Source: Acorus gramineus (Eukaryota; Streptophyta; Magnoliopsida; Acorales; Acoraceae). Taken from it: a stretch of DNA of 64,000 nt. Below are positions 11,211 to 23,200 of this stretch, in pieces (position 1 is the first letter of the stretch; every line of letters begins with the position of its first letter). The DNA lies in contig CM060850.1 in NCBI GenBank assembly GCA_030737835.1, positions 3,251,788 to 3,315,787 on the forward strand, in the 5' to 3' direction. The position numbers and the translations under genes are program-made. The notes under the pieces are model-generated. The model did not search any database. It was not told where the DNA came from and saw nothing but the letters and a program-made list of their open reading frames with translations.

Positions 11211-13319
11211 CATGTGTGAAATAAGTATCAATAAGTCCTATAGTCAAAAACAATATTTTAAAAATTATACAACTAATATCGTTTTTTTTTTATAATGTCA
11301 CTTTATTAATTTGACTGTGTGTGCATTTATGTACAGGGTGCCAGTTGAAGGTTCTTTCATTTCAATAAATCTTTTAATTAAATGCATATATATATATATA
11401 TAACTCATTATTATAACGAATCTAAAAAATCAACGGTATATATCAAAGATTTATTTGTATAATGACTTGATAAAATTTTGTATGTACGTACTATATGTTT
11501 AAGGGCTCGTTTGAAAACACATTTTAAAAAATAAAATTTTGAATAAAATGATTTAAATAGTATACTTTGATTTCTAGAAAAAGTATTTTTTATGTTTTTT
11601 TTAAAATAACATTTTTGTACTAAGAGCTGTAAATAGCTTTTTAATTAAATTGACTTACTCAAACCTGTTTGAGAATATGTTTGAGCTTTCTGTTTAATTA
11701 AAAGTAAAATCATATCTCCAATCGTGTAACCAAACGGGGCCTTACATAAATTAACATAAGCTTTGATAATAATTATATGTGAATGAGGTTTTAAATCATT
11801 TATATTTGTTAACGAATACTCTCTTCAATTTATTTATTTATTTATTTTTAAAAAAATTCTCACCTAATGTCCTCCTACATATCCTATAATATATAATTTT
11901 TGTAAATTTCATTGGGATTTAGTTCTATAAATATCTCATAATAGAGAGACTTTTACGGCGGAATCACATAAATTTTATGTTGATGTTTTTTCTTCTTTCC
12001 GTAACAAAGAGACTTTTCTGGCGGAATGACAAGCTTCTCTTATTTATCCTTTATTTATATTTGAAAAAAATAGGGGGCTAATTAAGGTGACTATATGCAT
12101 TTGAATTAATGACCGACGAGAAATTATGAAACCACCTTGTTAATTGAATTTTGTCGCATTGGTCGTGCTTTATAGTAGAGCATAAATATGAGTGCGGTTG
12201 CACTCTTTTTTTTTTACAGCCCAAAACGCAAATCTATATATATTATTATAGATTCAATGAAACATATACTTCATTAGATGATGTATATATTTCATTAAAA
12301 AAAATTTACACTTACTAAAAATAAGTTTATTCAATTCAAAATGGAGCGATATGTATTTTTTATTATAGCTTATACCTCATTAGATGATGTTTGCTATTTT
12401 AAAAAAATAAAAATACATGAGGTCTGAGTTTTAGTTGGAGAATGTGACTGAGGGTATTATTTTCCTATAAATATAGTTTTTTTTTTTGTTTTGAAGGAAG
12501 ATTGATGTTTGTTATTCGATTTCATTACTGAATTCAAATTATAAATTTTGAAAGAAAGGAGAATAGACATAGATTTAAAATAAAAATAAAAATAAAAATA
12601 AAAATCCTACAAACAAACAAATAAAATGTATAAAGATAGATACAGATACATTTCCCGGCAAAAAAAGACGGGGAAAAGGGGCACAAGGTTATTGTGTTTA
12701 ATTTGATAGCCTCTAATATATTGTAACCAAAATGTATATGAGTGACTATATATTTTCACTGTCATATGCAACATTAAATAACATCAGTCGATCTTTTTGA
12801 ACCTTGCTCCTACGTACCATTGACAGTATCACCCATCGAATCTTTATGCCACAAAATTGGAATTATAGTATTAGTGACATCAATTGATGGGCTTGGATCG
12901 TTTAAATTTCAAAATCATTTGTATAATCACTTGAATTATTCATATGTATTTTGACATGTGAGTGTCGATGTGGATTTTTAATCACGAAAGTCGTAATCCA
13001 GTTCTCTAAAATTTAATTCCAATTCGCGTGTGGCGTACTGAATCACCGTTCGAGAGATAGTCCAAGTTTGCTCGATTGCTCACTAGGATCCAGTTGTGAT
13101 CGTCACTTGCTTTTCCTCAAAAGCAAGAAGATGGTGTTCTTCTGTTACTCGCCTGTACCAAGAAATTGTGGATTCTTTTCATGTTGACGCAGCGGGCCAC
13201 ATAACGCGATGAAATTTAGGTATCTCATACAAAATGATTAAGATCCGGTATTAAAAAAAATGTAATAAATTATTTTAAATAATAATAATAAAAAAAAGAT
13301 ATTAAATATGAGAATTGAG
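11211..13319. other. Intergenic, one MITE-like element
   Basis: A probable MITE at about 11501-11743 has inverted ends (AAGGGCTCGTTTGAAAACAC on the left, complement of GTAACCAAACGGGGCCTT on the right) but no clear target-site duplication. An (AAAAT)n stretch lies near 12580-12605. About 12215-12400 contains pieces of the AT-rich foldback family seen elsewhere in the window. No gene is seen. Confidence 0.4.
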
Positions 13320-13570
13320 CACCAGGAAAACTGACGACCTTATCCGAAGCCATCCATAAATAATTTGAGATATCTTTTAATGAAAACATATTTATAGACA
13401 GGACTGACGACTTTTTTATCGGCAGTCTCAAAATAAATTCTTTAGAAGCAATTCAAAAAACTGATGGCTCAATGACGAGCCGTCGCTAGTTCAAAAACCA
13501 ATGGCTCTATAACGAGCCGTCACTAGAACAAACGGACGGCTCAACGACGAGCCGTCGATTGACAGTTCCA
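13320..13570. mobile_element. CACTA-like element end with hairpin repeats
   Basis: The segment starts CACCAGGAAAACTGACGAC, resembling CACTA termini. It is followed by three short subterminal hairpins of the form CGGCTC-N6-GAGCCG (about 13461-13555). That arrangement parallels the subterminal arrays of the CACTA element at 3525-7409, but the motif differs, so it would be another family. I found no matching right end, so it may be truncated or its interior may run into the LTR-like segment that follows. Confidence 0.45.
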
Positions 13571-14900
13571 GATTTTTTTTTAGACAGAAAAAAAGAAACA
13601 AGAAGAAGCAAAATAGTATCTATGGAAAGCTAAAACAAGGAAACAATGTCACATTAGTTTAGCAGTAATGGAAAGACGGTAAGAAGTGAATAAATAGAAC
13701 AATAAACAGATAAAGAGTAATGACAATTAAACAAAGCAAAACATAAAAGAAAGCAAGTAAATGGGTTAGTAATCCTTGGGATGAACCTAAACTTGATGAG
13801 ATAGGGGGGGGGGGGGTTCTCAAATGGTCTTGAGACCAACTGGCTAACAGCCCTAGTGTAGGCCGTCCGTCAGCCGCGTCTTCTTTCCAAAAGAGGAGTT
13901 TTAAGTCCAAGAGGTATGCAACCACCAACACTCAATTTCTTTAAACTATTTTCTTATATGATTAAAAAGGGTTTACAAGAGTTGGTTTACAGGGTTTCTT
14001 TTGGGTTGGGTTATGGGAGTTCTAATGGAAACCTAAAAGAAATAAAAGAAAATGAAGGAGATGGAGGTGAGTGAGCAAGGTAAAATGGGGGGGTTTCTTC
14101 TCTGTATTTTCTCCTCTCTTTTAGGCTAAAAGTGGACATAGGAGTGGCTGAATTTGTGGATCTTTCTTTCTTCTCCTTGCTTGCCTTCTTCTTCACTCTC
14201 CCCCTCTATTTATAGTGTTTTTCAACCAACCACCTTTGGAAAACACACAGGAGCCTTAAATGCTTCCTTTCCCATCGATCAGAAGCCAGTGAAGAAGACA
14301 GGTTGGAGCTGCAGTCGAGAGAGAGAGCGCCACTGCCAGTTTTGCCAGCTTTTTTATCCTGACAAATCGACGGCTCCTAACCGATCCGTTGCCCAATATC
14401 GACGGATCCTGTCCCAGCGGTCGGACAGAATGTTGTTTTTTTCATGTGTTTCATGATCCTCATTCTGTAAGCTTTCCAACGCCGCTGATGAATCGAGAAT
14501 CGGAGGTGTATTGCTCAAGTTATGGTCCGATCTTGTGACGAAAGGAAAATCGACGGCGCTTATTGTTGCCATCACTCAAACCCGACGGATTCTGTTCTAG
14601 CCGTCAATGTTTGAGGTCATGATCCTCGTTCTCTGAACTTTCCAATGCCGTTGACGGATCGAGAATCGGAGTTGTATTGATCAAGTTATGATCTAATCTT
14701 TAAGGGTGTCTGATTGTCTGTGTGGGGGCATTCATTCTATTTCTTCTTGGGCCAAATCACGCTGATCTTGGATTATTTGTTGTTGTTTAGTTTTTTGTGA
14801 TTATTTGTGAGAGAATATGTGGTTTAAACCTGCATAAATCAGATATTACAAGTGATAAGTATTATGTTATTTTGATCGGTTAAAAATAGGTATCTACTGT
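13571..14900 (-). mobile_element. LTR-retrotransposon-like segment, probably solo or partial
   Basis: On the minus strand a TATA box (CACTATAAATAGAGG, about 14202-14216) precedes a purine-rich leader, the arrangement of a long terminal repeat with promoter and transcript start. Upstream of it, in the presumed U3, a stretch of about 85 bp occurs twice (near 14453 and 14625; it contains GAGAATCGGAG and CTCAAGTTATGG), a kind of sequence often seen in plant LTR elements. No gag or pol reading frame and no second LTR are present. The ends are undefined, so the class is tentative. Confidence 0.35.
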
Positions 14901-16498
14901 GGGTGGGTTATGTTTTCATTATATAAAAAAAATACAAGCCTTCTTCTTGTATCTGTTCCGTATATGATGACATATTGGCCATGCATGGTACAACTAATTA
15001 ACATATTAAAATAGAGCCAACAGAACGTGATTGTACAAGTAGCCTACAGCATGTCAGCATGTACAGCAGATACGAATTTTGTAAAGCAAAATTTTCAGGT
15101 ATGTGCATGATTAGTTTAGTTTATGACTCTTGCCAAATATAAATGAATGTCCCATGTGTTTTATTCAACGTCATTAAAAAGGCCTCAATTATAGTTCCTA
15201 CACGTACGTATTGTAAAATAACCCACAGACATACATTGGTTGATGCTGGAATTGAAAAATGAAATATTGTAAAGTTGAGTACTTAGAGCATTTCCAATGG
15301 AGATATATGAGGCTAAAAAAATATTAAAAAAATTTAAAAGTGAGTTAAGAGTCTCACTGTTCATTTATTAACTTCAACCACAATCTCTATTTTCATCTCT
15401 ATTCTATTTTATATATTATTTTTTATAAAACCTCAATTTATAATATCCTTATTATTTTATTTATATAGTATAATTGAAAAATATTAAAAAATAAAAAATA
15501 TATTTAAATTAATATTATCAGTTCCGAAACAATATAATCAGATTATTCAAAAAATTAAAATCTATATCCGAAACAACTGTATTTGGATATAGAATAAATG
15601 ATATTTTAGTATATAAGTGCAAATAATAATTAATAAAAATAAAATCAATATTGATGTTAATGAAAAATAAAAAAATATTTTAAAATATTTTTTTAAGGGA
15701 AAAACCCATATAACCTCTTATAAATTGCTTGAAATTCATATAACCATATAACCCCCTTAAAACACCTATGTAAATCAACATAGCCTTTTGAGTTAAATTT
15801 TTGTTGACAAATATGGACTTTAGAAAAAGCCACGGGGTTAGATGGATTTTAGATAATTTACAGGGGATTATTTGATTTTTTTTCTTTTTTTAAATATATG
15901 TCAAACATGTGCAATATTAAACTCATTTGAATATCATATCGAAAATATCTATCGAAAGATACTAATTTTATAAAAATTAAAATTATGTTGAAGAAGTTAC
16001 ATATTTTTTTTAAAAAATAAATAAAAATAAATCAAGCTTTCATATTTTGAAGCTCAAATAGTGAGCCTCCGAGGCTCAAATGCCCTCCGCCGAGCCCAAC
16101 CGTGCTCCATTTTAAAGAAATACAAACATTTTTTTTTTGAAAAGCAAACTCTTTTTTGAAAAGCTAATTAAAGAATAAAGAAGAATTTCAATTTAAACCG
16201 TCCAAACTTAGGATAGCTAAATGCATCACGTGTTATTTTATCTCAGACGCAATAAATACGTGCCGAAAGAATCTATGTTATAATGATAGATTATTCCAAA
16301 TTCAGGGGAGGAGCCAGCTTGGGCTCACAGCCCCAATAAAAAACACAAAACAAACAAAATTCCAAAGCTTCCCCCAAAACAAAAAAAACTATATTTATAA
16401 TGAAAATCAACCAAACTTTCTTCTATGGGGTCATTAATTACATAAATTTTATCTCAAATCTCTTTTCTTTATTAGAGTTTAGAAAAACAGTCATGATA
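14901..16498. other. Intergenic with a small MITE-like element
   Basis: About 15692-15882 is a short inverted-repeat element. Its ends (AACCTCTTATAAATTGCTTG on the left, complement of TTTACAGGGGATTATTTGAT on the right) match those of the larger element at 19621-20125, so the two appear to be one family. The remainder is AT-rich and I see no gene. Confidence 0.4.
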
Positions 16499-17831
16499 CC
16501 TAGGCCCCAAAATATAAGCCCCACTCACAAGCCCCATGAGGTGTCATCATCTCATTGGTTGTTTTTTTTTGTTTGTTGACTTTTTTAAAAATGATAAAAT
16601 GGCAAAATACAAATATGTCCTTCATTAAAAATCTCTCTCATCAATCCAAATCCCTCAATTTTCTCTATTCGGTTATTACCTTTCCATGTCAATCTTGAAA
16701 TCCATTTAACCATTTCAAATTTTGAATTTTAAAATCCTTACCTAAATTACAATTGAACCTAAATTACACTAAAAAAATTGGATATTTATTGTATTCAAAT
16801 TTAAATAAAAAAATACATATGGTTACTATATGAATTAGTTACATCAAATACATTTATTAAATATTTACATCTCTCACAACGATTTGTTACATTTACATCA
16901 GAACTGTTACATTTACATAAATATAACAAACAATTTCATTTTCCTACCTAAATATTTTACATTCCATACAATGTTTAAACAATTTAGAAACAGATTATAT
17001 TTTTAATAATCAGTTACATTTTATAAAAAATGTCAAACACTTTTTTAATTGTGTGATACATTTAAAAAACATATGTATTTGACTGTTATAGTAATAAATG
17101 TAACAAATATAAATTACTATTTACATTGAAACAAATGCAATACAAATGTTACATTCATAAATGTAACAAATATAAATCAATACATGCATGCGGTTGACTG
17201 TTACATTTACGAATGTAACAAAAATAATACAGATTTGAAAAATTACATTGTCAACAATGTAACAGTAACATCAAACAAACTACTCATATATAAAATGTAA
17301 CGATATTTAGTGTTACATTTAGATATTGAAACAAAAACAAATCAAAATGTGATAAATGACATTCAATACATGAAAAAAAATTGTGTTTAAATATTTAAAA
17401 TAAAAAGCAAAACACAATTTTTTTACAAATCTAATAATGTCAAACCTGATCCGAGAGACATTGATGTGAGATCCAAATCGAAAAAAAAAAAACGATTTCG
17501 TGCCTTCTCTTCAAAAATAGAATTTTCGATTTGCTTCCATGTATTCTTCATAAACAAAATCAATTCCGTAATGCAAAACCTCCTCATTTCCCATACAAGA
17601 CAGATTTTTAATTGTTTCAACATCAATGGTTTCTCCGGTCCCTCTCAAATATTATTGCAAGATTTTAAGAATCCATTAATGATGAATAAATACAGAATTT
17701 TTAGAATTAAATGATACTCCACAATCATAGGGATACATGTTTAGGTAGTTATCAAGTAAAGGGTATCATAGACAATGTACACTTGCCACATTATGGGGCC
17801 TGTGATGGGGCCTGAAAAATTGGGGCCTAGG
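16499..17831. mobile_element. TIR element, about 1.3 kb, probably Mutator-like
   Basis: The left end starts CCTAGGCCCCAAAATATAAG and the complement of the right end starts CCTAGGCCCCAATTTTTCAG. Both continue with spaced GGCCCC-type motifs, giving inverted ends of about 55 bp. The flanks AGTCATGAT and AATCATTAT agree in 7 of 9 positions, consistent with an old 9-bp duplication. The interior has many scattered TGTAACAAATATAAAT-like repeats. A minus-strand open frame (17423-17626) is not recognisable as a transposase. Confidence 0.6.
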
Positions 17832-19620
17832 AATCATTATTGTTTAAAAAATGTTATTTTTTATTATTATTTTTATTGATTTTTTTTACTTTTTCTTTAG
17901 AGATGTAAAACATAATAACATGAGATTTAATTTGTATCTTGATGGTTAATAAATAATCAATTAAGATGAATTTTTTATTTATTGAAAAAAATAAAATAGA
18001 GTACATCAAATGATAATCAGATGATGAATTTTGATGTCATGTTTTATTTAGGATGTGTGAGTGTGGAGCGCGTTTTGTATTTATGCTTAGTTGTTAAAAT
18101 TATGTGTTTATATATTTTTTTAATCTTTAAGTTCTTTTTTCAAAAATAATATATCTCAATATATTTTGTGAGAATTAAAAGAGTTTCTTTTGTTTATTTT
18201 TTAACTCTTTTATTTTTTCATTTATGACTAAAATATTTTTTCTCAAATCCCTACATAAAATTTTCTTAGAGCGCGTTGATACACTCAGTCTAGTTTGCAA
18301 CCCCATAAATTACAATAAAACAATGTATAAGTATATTATGTTTCATTGCTTTATCGTAGTATATAGGTTCTATCAAAATATATGAGATGTGTACTTTTTT
18401 TCATTTTTTTCTAAAAAGCACACTAGTATATCTCGGTATATACTTAATTCAATTCATATAATAATATGTATTTGAATAAACAAATGTATATTTTTTTAAA
18501 ATAAAAATCAATGAGAACAAACACACAAAGCTACATAAGAGGCTGAACAAGTCATTTTTCATTTTTTTATCGTCTGTCCCCACTGATTTCGCATATCCGC
18601 GCCAAAACCTTTATGTGAATCTATTTTATATTATTTTAACATGACTATTACTGATGCATGAATCCAATATTATATTAAATCCATCCTCAAATAAAACCTC
18701 GTCACATATCTAGAACAATCTTAATTATTTAATTACAGGTATAATTACCACCTCCCTACACATTTTTTTGAACTTTTTATCCCCTCTCTATTTAAACAAT
18801 TCATTTATTTTCCAAACCAATTCCACATCCTTCTCTTTTGCAGGCCATTGTTTATTCACATTAGAAACCGGGAGCTAAATTCTCTCCGCAAGGACCATAA
18901 GTCCATAACGTAACCTTCTATAATCATGTAACCCATCGTGTTTCAATAAAATCCAACAATGTACCCTCTCTATAATCTGTGTATATATATACACATATAA
19001 AATATATTTCAAAAAATAAAAATAAAATCTAAATTAATAACTCTGGGTCTGATGAGATTCACTTGGCATTCAAATCGATGCGGGAGAAAAGAGAGTTAAA
19101 CAAGTTCTGAAGGACCGGGTGACAAAATAACTTAGGGGTAATTTGGTAATTATACAGTTATAGTTAATTTTAATGACCCACCAGGTTATTTGTGTTGATA
19201 GAAGGAGTTTACCGGATAGCGAGGGGGGGGGGTATTTGAATTTCAGAAAAATAGGGGGGGGGGTAATGTGAATATAGAATAGTTTGTACGATATTACATG
19301 AATTTTTTCCCTAAAGGAAAAATATGGGTCTAATAATGACTCGAGTGTAAACTTTCTCTGTAATGAAAGCCTCCCTCCACATTCCCTGAACATTGTAACT
19401 TTTTTCTGAAATGAAAACCACCCTCCACATTCCTTGAACACTGTTTCCCGTGCCTACCTTGAACATTGACTCTTTGAACTTGTAAACCAATTCGTGTACA
19501 TTCTCTTCTGCGTGTCACTGTTCACATTAGAAAAGAAACCGGGGGCTAAATTCTCTTTAAACAATGACCACAACGTCTCAACAAACAAACACAACAAAAT
19601 AAAATTAAAAAAAAAATAAA
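17832..19620. other. Intergenic, AT-rich, no gene seen
   Basis: About 18280-18490 contains sequence of the AT-rich foldback family also seen at 33.0 and 59.3 kb. Near 19350-19450 a 40-50-bp stretch (CCTCCACATTCC...GAACA) is repeated, giving an accidental open frame on the minus strand. Short G-runs occur at about 19225 and 19255. No gene is seen. Confidence 0.45.
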
Positions 19621-20125
19621 AGGAATATCCAAATAACCCCTTATAAATCATCTGAAATCCATGTTACCTCACAAAAACACCTATGAAAATCCAAATAGTC
19701 ACCTAAGTTAAAATTTTTGTTAACAAATTAGAATTATTCTAAAAATATTATGTCTGGTTAACCTTAATTGAAAATATACCATACCAAAAATCCCCTATAG
19801 CTAGTATGTTAAAATTGAGAAAAATCATCCGTAAATGACAATTTTACTCATTTGTATATTTTTCTATAATCTATCTAGAGGGGTAAAATTGTCATGTACA
19901 AAAAAGTTTTCAATATTTTTAATAAATTATAGAATTCTTTTAGTATACTGTATTTTCAGTAAGGATCACTAAAATAAAATATTCATGTAATATTCTTGAT
20001 CTGACGACGGAAGATTAACTGATAGGGTTATTTGGATTTTTTCAAGGGATTACAAGGAATTTAGAAAAATCCAGGGGGTTATAAGGATTTTAGACACTTT
20101 ACAGGGGGTTACTTGGATTGTTTCT
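19621..20125. mobile_element. MITE with about 41-bp inverted ends next to the transporter promoter
   Basis: The left end (AGGAATATCCAAATAACCCC) and the complement of the right end (AGAAACAATCCAAGTAACCC) align over about 41 bp at roughly 78 percent identity. The flanks are A/T-only, so a target-site duplication cannot be defined. The right end lies about 50 bp upstream of the TATA box of the transporter gene, so the element borders or supplies part of its promoter. A shorter relative lies at about 15692-15882. Confidence 0.65.
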
Positions 20126-20177
20126 TAAATAAATATCAAAAAGTCTTCTTTCCGAACGAAAACCCCCAAAACCCATT

Positions 20178-20184
20178 TATATAA
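20178..20184 (+). promoter_or_regulatory. TATA box of the transporter gene
   Basis: TATATAA in a C-rich context, 45 bp upstream of the start codon at 20229. The start of transcription should then lie near 20210, giving a very short leader. The MITE at 19621-20125 ends just upstream. Confidence 0.55.
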
Positions 20185-20228
20185 ACCCCCAACCAAACCC
20201 AAACACCCTCTCATTCACACATCCCAAA

Positions 20229-23200
20229 ATGGGTACTCAAAAGCCGTCTTCATCGTCTTCTTCAACATGGCTGAAATGGCTAGGGTTCGTGACGGCCGTC
20301 TGGGTCCAGTCCATCTCCGGCAACAACTACACCTTCTCCAACTACTCCGACTCCCTCAAAACCCTCATGTCCCTCACTCAGCTCCAACTCAACACGCTCT
20401 CCGTCGCCAAGGACGTCGGCAAAGCCTTCGGCATCCTCGCCGGCCTCGCCTCCGACCGCTTCCCGACCCCTCTCATCCTCCTCATCGGCTCCCTCGAAGG
20501 CCTCATCTCCTACGGCCTCCAATTCCTCGTCGTCAACCAATCCATCAAACCCCTCCCCTATTCACTCGTCCGTAGATCCACTCCCCGTGTTTTATTCGAT
20601 CTCCCGATTTTCCTGCGATCAATTGACGATTGATTTGCTTTGGTTTTTGCAGATGTGCGTGGTGTTGTGTATGGGAGGGAACAGCACGACGTGGATGAAC
20701 ACGGCGGTCCTCGTCACGTGTTTTCGGAATTTCAAGCGAAACAGAGGCCCCGTTTCGGGGATCCTCAAAGGCTACATCGGCCTAAGCACGGCCATCTTCA
20801 CCGATCTCTGCTCCTCCCTCTTCGCCTCCGACCCCGCTTCGTTCCTCATCCTCCTCGCCGTCGTCCCCGCCGTCGTCTGCTCCACGGCCATGATCTTCCT
20901 CCGCGAATCGCCTCCATCGGACGGTGGAGACGACGCGAAGGATGACGAGGACGAGGAGACGAGGTACTTCGGCGCGTTCAACGTGGTTTCGGTGATAATC
21001 GCCCTGTATTTGCTCGCCTACGACGTCTCCGGCGAACACGGGAGGGTCCTCTCCAGGGTCTTCGCGTCGGTCCTCCTCGTACTCCTGGCGTCGCCGCTGG
21101 CGGTGCCGGCGTACGTGTTCGTGAGATCCAGGTGGTCGCCGTCGCGGCGGCGGAGCTCCGGGTCCGACGCGGAGGAGCCGCTGTTGGTGGAAGCGGAGGC
21201 GGAGGTGGTTGTGGTGGACCAGGGAGGTGAAAATGAGGAGGAGGAGATTAAGGTGGTGGGGAAGAGAATGATCGGGGAGGATCACACGATAATCGAGGCG
21301 ATCAGGACCGTCGATTTCTGGGTGCTGTTCGTTAGCTTCCTGTGCGGGGTGGGTTCCGGCCTGGCAGTGATGAACAACATGGGGCAGATGGGGCTCGCGA
21401 TGGGATACTCCGACGTGTCGGTTTTTGTATCGCTCACCTCCATCGGTGGGTTCTTCGGACGGATCGGATCGGGGACTCTCTCCGAATACTCCATAAGGTG
21501 CGTAACGTTTCTATCGCTTTGTTATGCCTTCGTCAGAGTTCTTATTTTATTTATTTTTAATATTTTTTTATTTGATGGGCGTCAGAGTGGCTGTTAATTG
21601 TAGGTAGTGTCAACGCGAAAACGCATGCCTCGAATTCACGTTTTGTAGTTTTTTTTTTTAAAAATTAATATAATATATAAAATTGGGTCGGGGAGAAGGA
21701 GGTGACGAATTTAGGAGTCACTGCGGGATTAAAAAATGGTATACATGGGTGGGTGGGCGGGCTTGAGAACTGAGAAAGTCTGATAAACCAAAATATATAA
21801 ATAAATTGATAAACCAAAATAACTGACAAATATACGTTGTTAAGAAAAATATGAGTTTTTGGCATCTGAATATAAACACTATAATGATGCTTGCGGGGTT
21901 TATGATTTCCATGTTGAATGGTTGATAAAGCAGAGTTCCATGTTGGATGGTTGGTAAAGCAGTGGTGTTAATGGGAGGTCTAGTTACACTAGCTTGAGTA
22001 CGAAAGATATTCTGAAATAGTATGAGGAAATGCTATTCCGTTATGGTGATGATTTATTGGTGCAATTATTTTTTCTTCCCTGGTAGGAGTTTCAACAAAG
22101 ACTCCGGGAAATTTTCCTGTCGGAAATCGTGAAGAATATTTTGATTTTTTTTTTTGGGAGAACTTTTGGGTCATATTTGGAGGTAGTGCGTTAGAAAAGA
22201 AATCCTCATATTCATGCACATCAACTCAAAAATAGGACGATATTAAAAATTGGGTTAAAAAGAAGGATGGATGTAACATTTTTCATGTTGAGTTGGTGGT
22301 TATTTAATTTCATTTTTTTTTAGATGAAGTTACATTTTATATTGCTCTCATGTTCAAAATGATGTTTTAAAATAATCATGTATATATTTATGTTTCTCCT
22401 ATTCTTTATATCGTCTTTTGTTTCGCCAATAATGAATAAATTTAATTTTGAAAATATATTCATTCAGGTGACTAAAATAGTATGTGAAAATACGTGAAAA
22501 GAAATTAGAATTTGTCTGCGCGTGGAGGACAATCTGGAAAAATATCTCAAAACTTTATTAAAGGAGGTGGATATTTGAGAAAAGCATAATATGTTTCTTT
22601 TGACAGAGCGCGTCCCATTTTTATCACTTTAAATATACGGTTGAAAGGGCAAGATTCTCTTATCCTTGTGACTAACCTTTCGTTTTTTTTCATGGGTAAG
22701 ATCATGAACCGTTGCTTTCATGTATTCTTCATCACATACCGGAAATGGTGCTGCCATTTGTTTTAATACCCAGCTGACTTTATTTTTCATTTATTTATAT
22801 GTTAGTTAGATCTTAAAAATTTATTTTTTGGGTTAAAGACATTTACATCCCTGTAAACATGGGTAATCTTATATAAGTCTCTGTAAAAGTTGGAGTAGAC
22901 ACACGAGTCCTTAAAACTCACAAAAACCTAATTATCATTCTCATATTAAAATTTCTTTTAAATTTGACAAAATATTTTATCACAATGTAATCATGTAAAC
23001 ATTATAGTCTTCATAAACAATAATAAAAACAAATTAGTTCATACAAAGATCAAATTATCCTTGTAAGATTTTTTATGTTTTTCCATTTCTATTAAGGTAT
23101 TGTTTGAAAATGGTTAAAAATTTGAGGATAATTTAATCATTTAATGGTTATATGTTAGAGATAAGTAGGGTCAATTGGGTGAGGATTAATTTTTGTTGAA

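Noticed and set aside
19070-19518. Minus-strand frames with repeated GFH-type motifs
   Set aside because: They come from a short duplicated stretch of DNA (CCTCCACATTCC) and have no family resemblance.
20267-21285. Overlapping open frames on both strands in the transporter exons
   Set aside because: High GC leaves few stops in alternate frames; they are Arg/Pro/His-rich shadows of the real coding frame.
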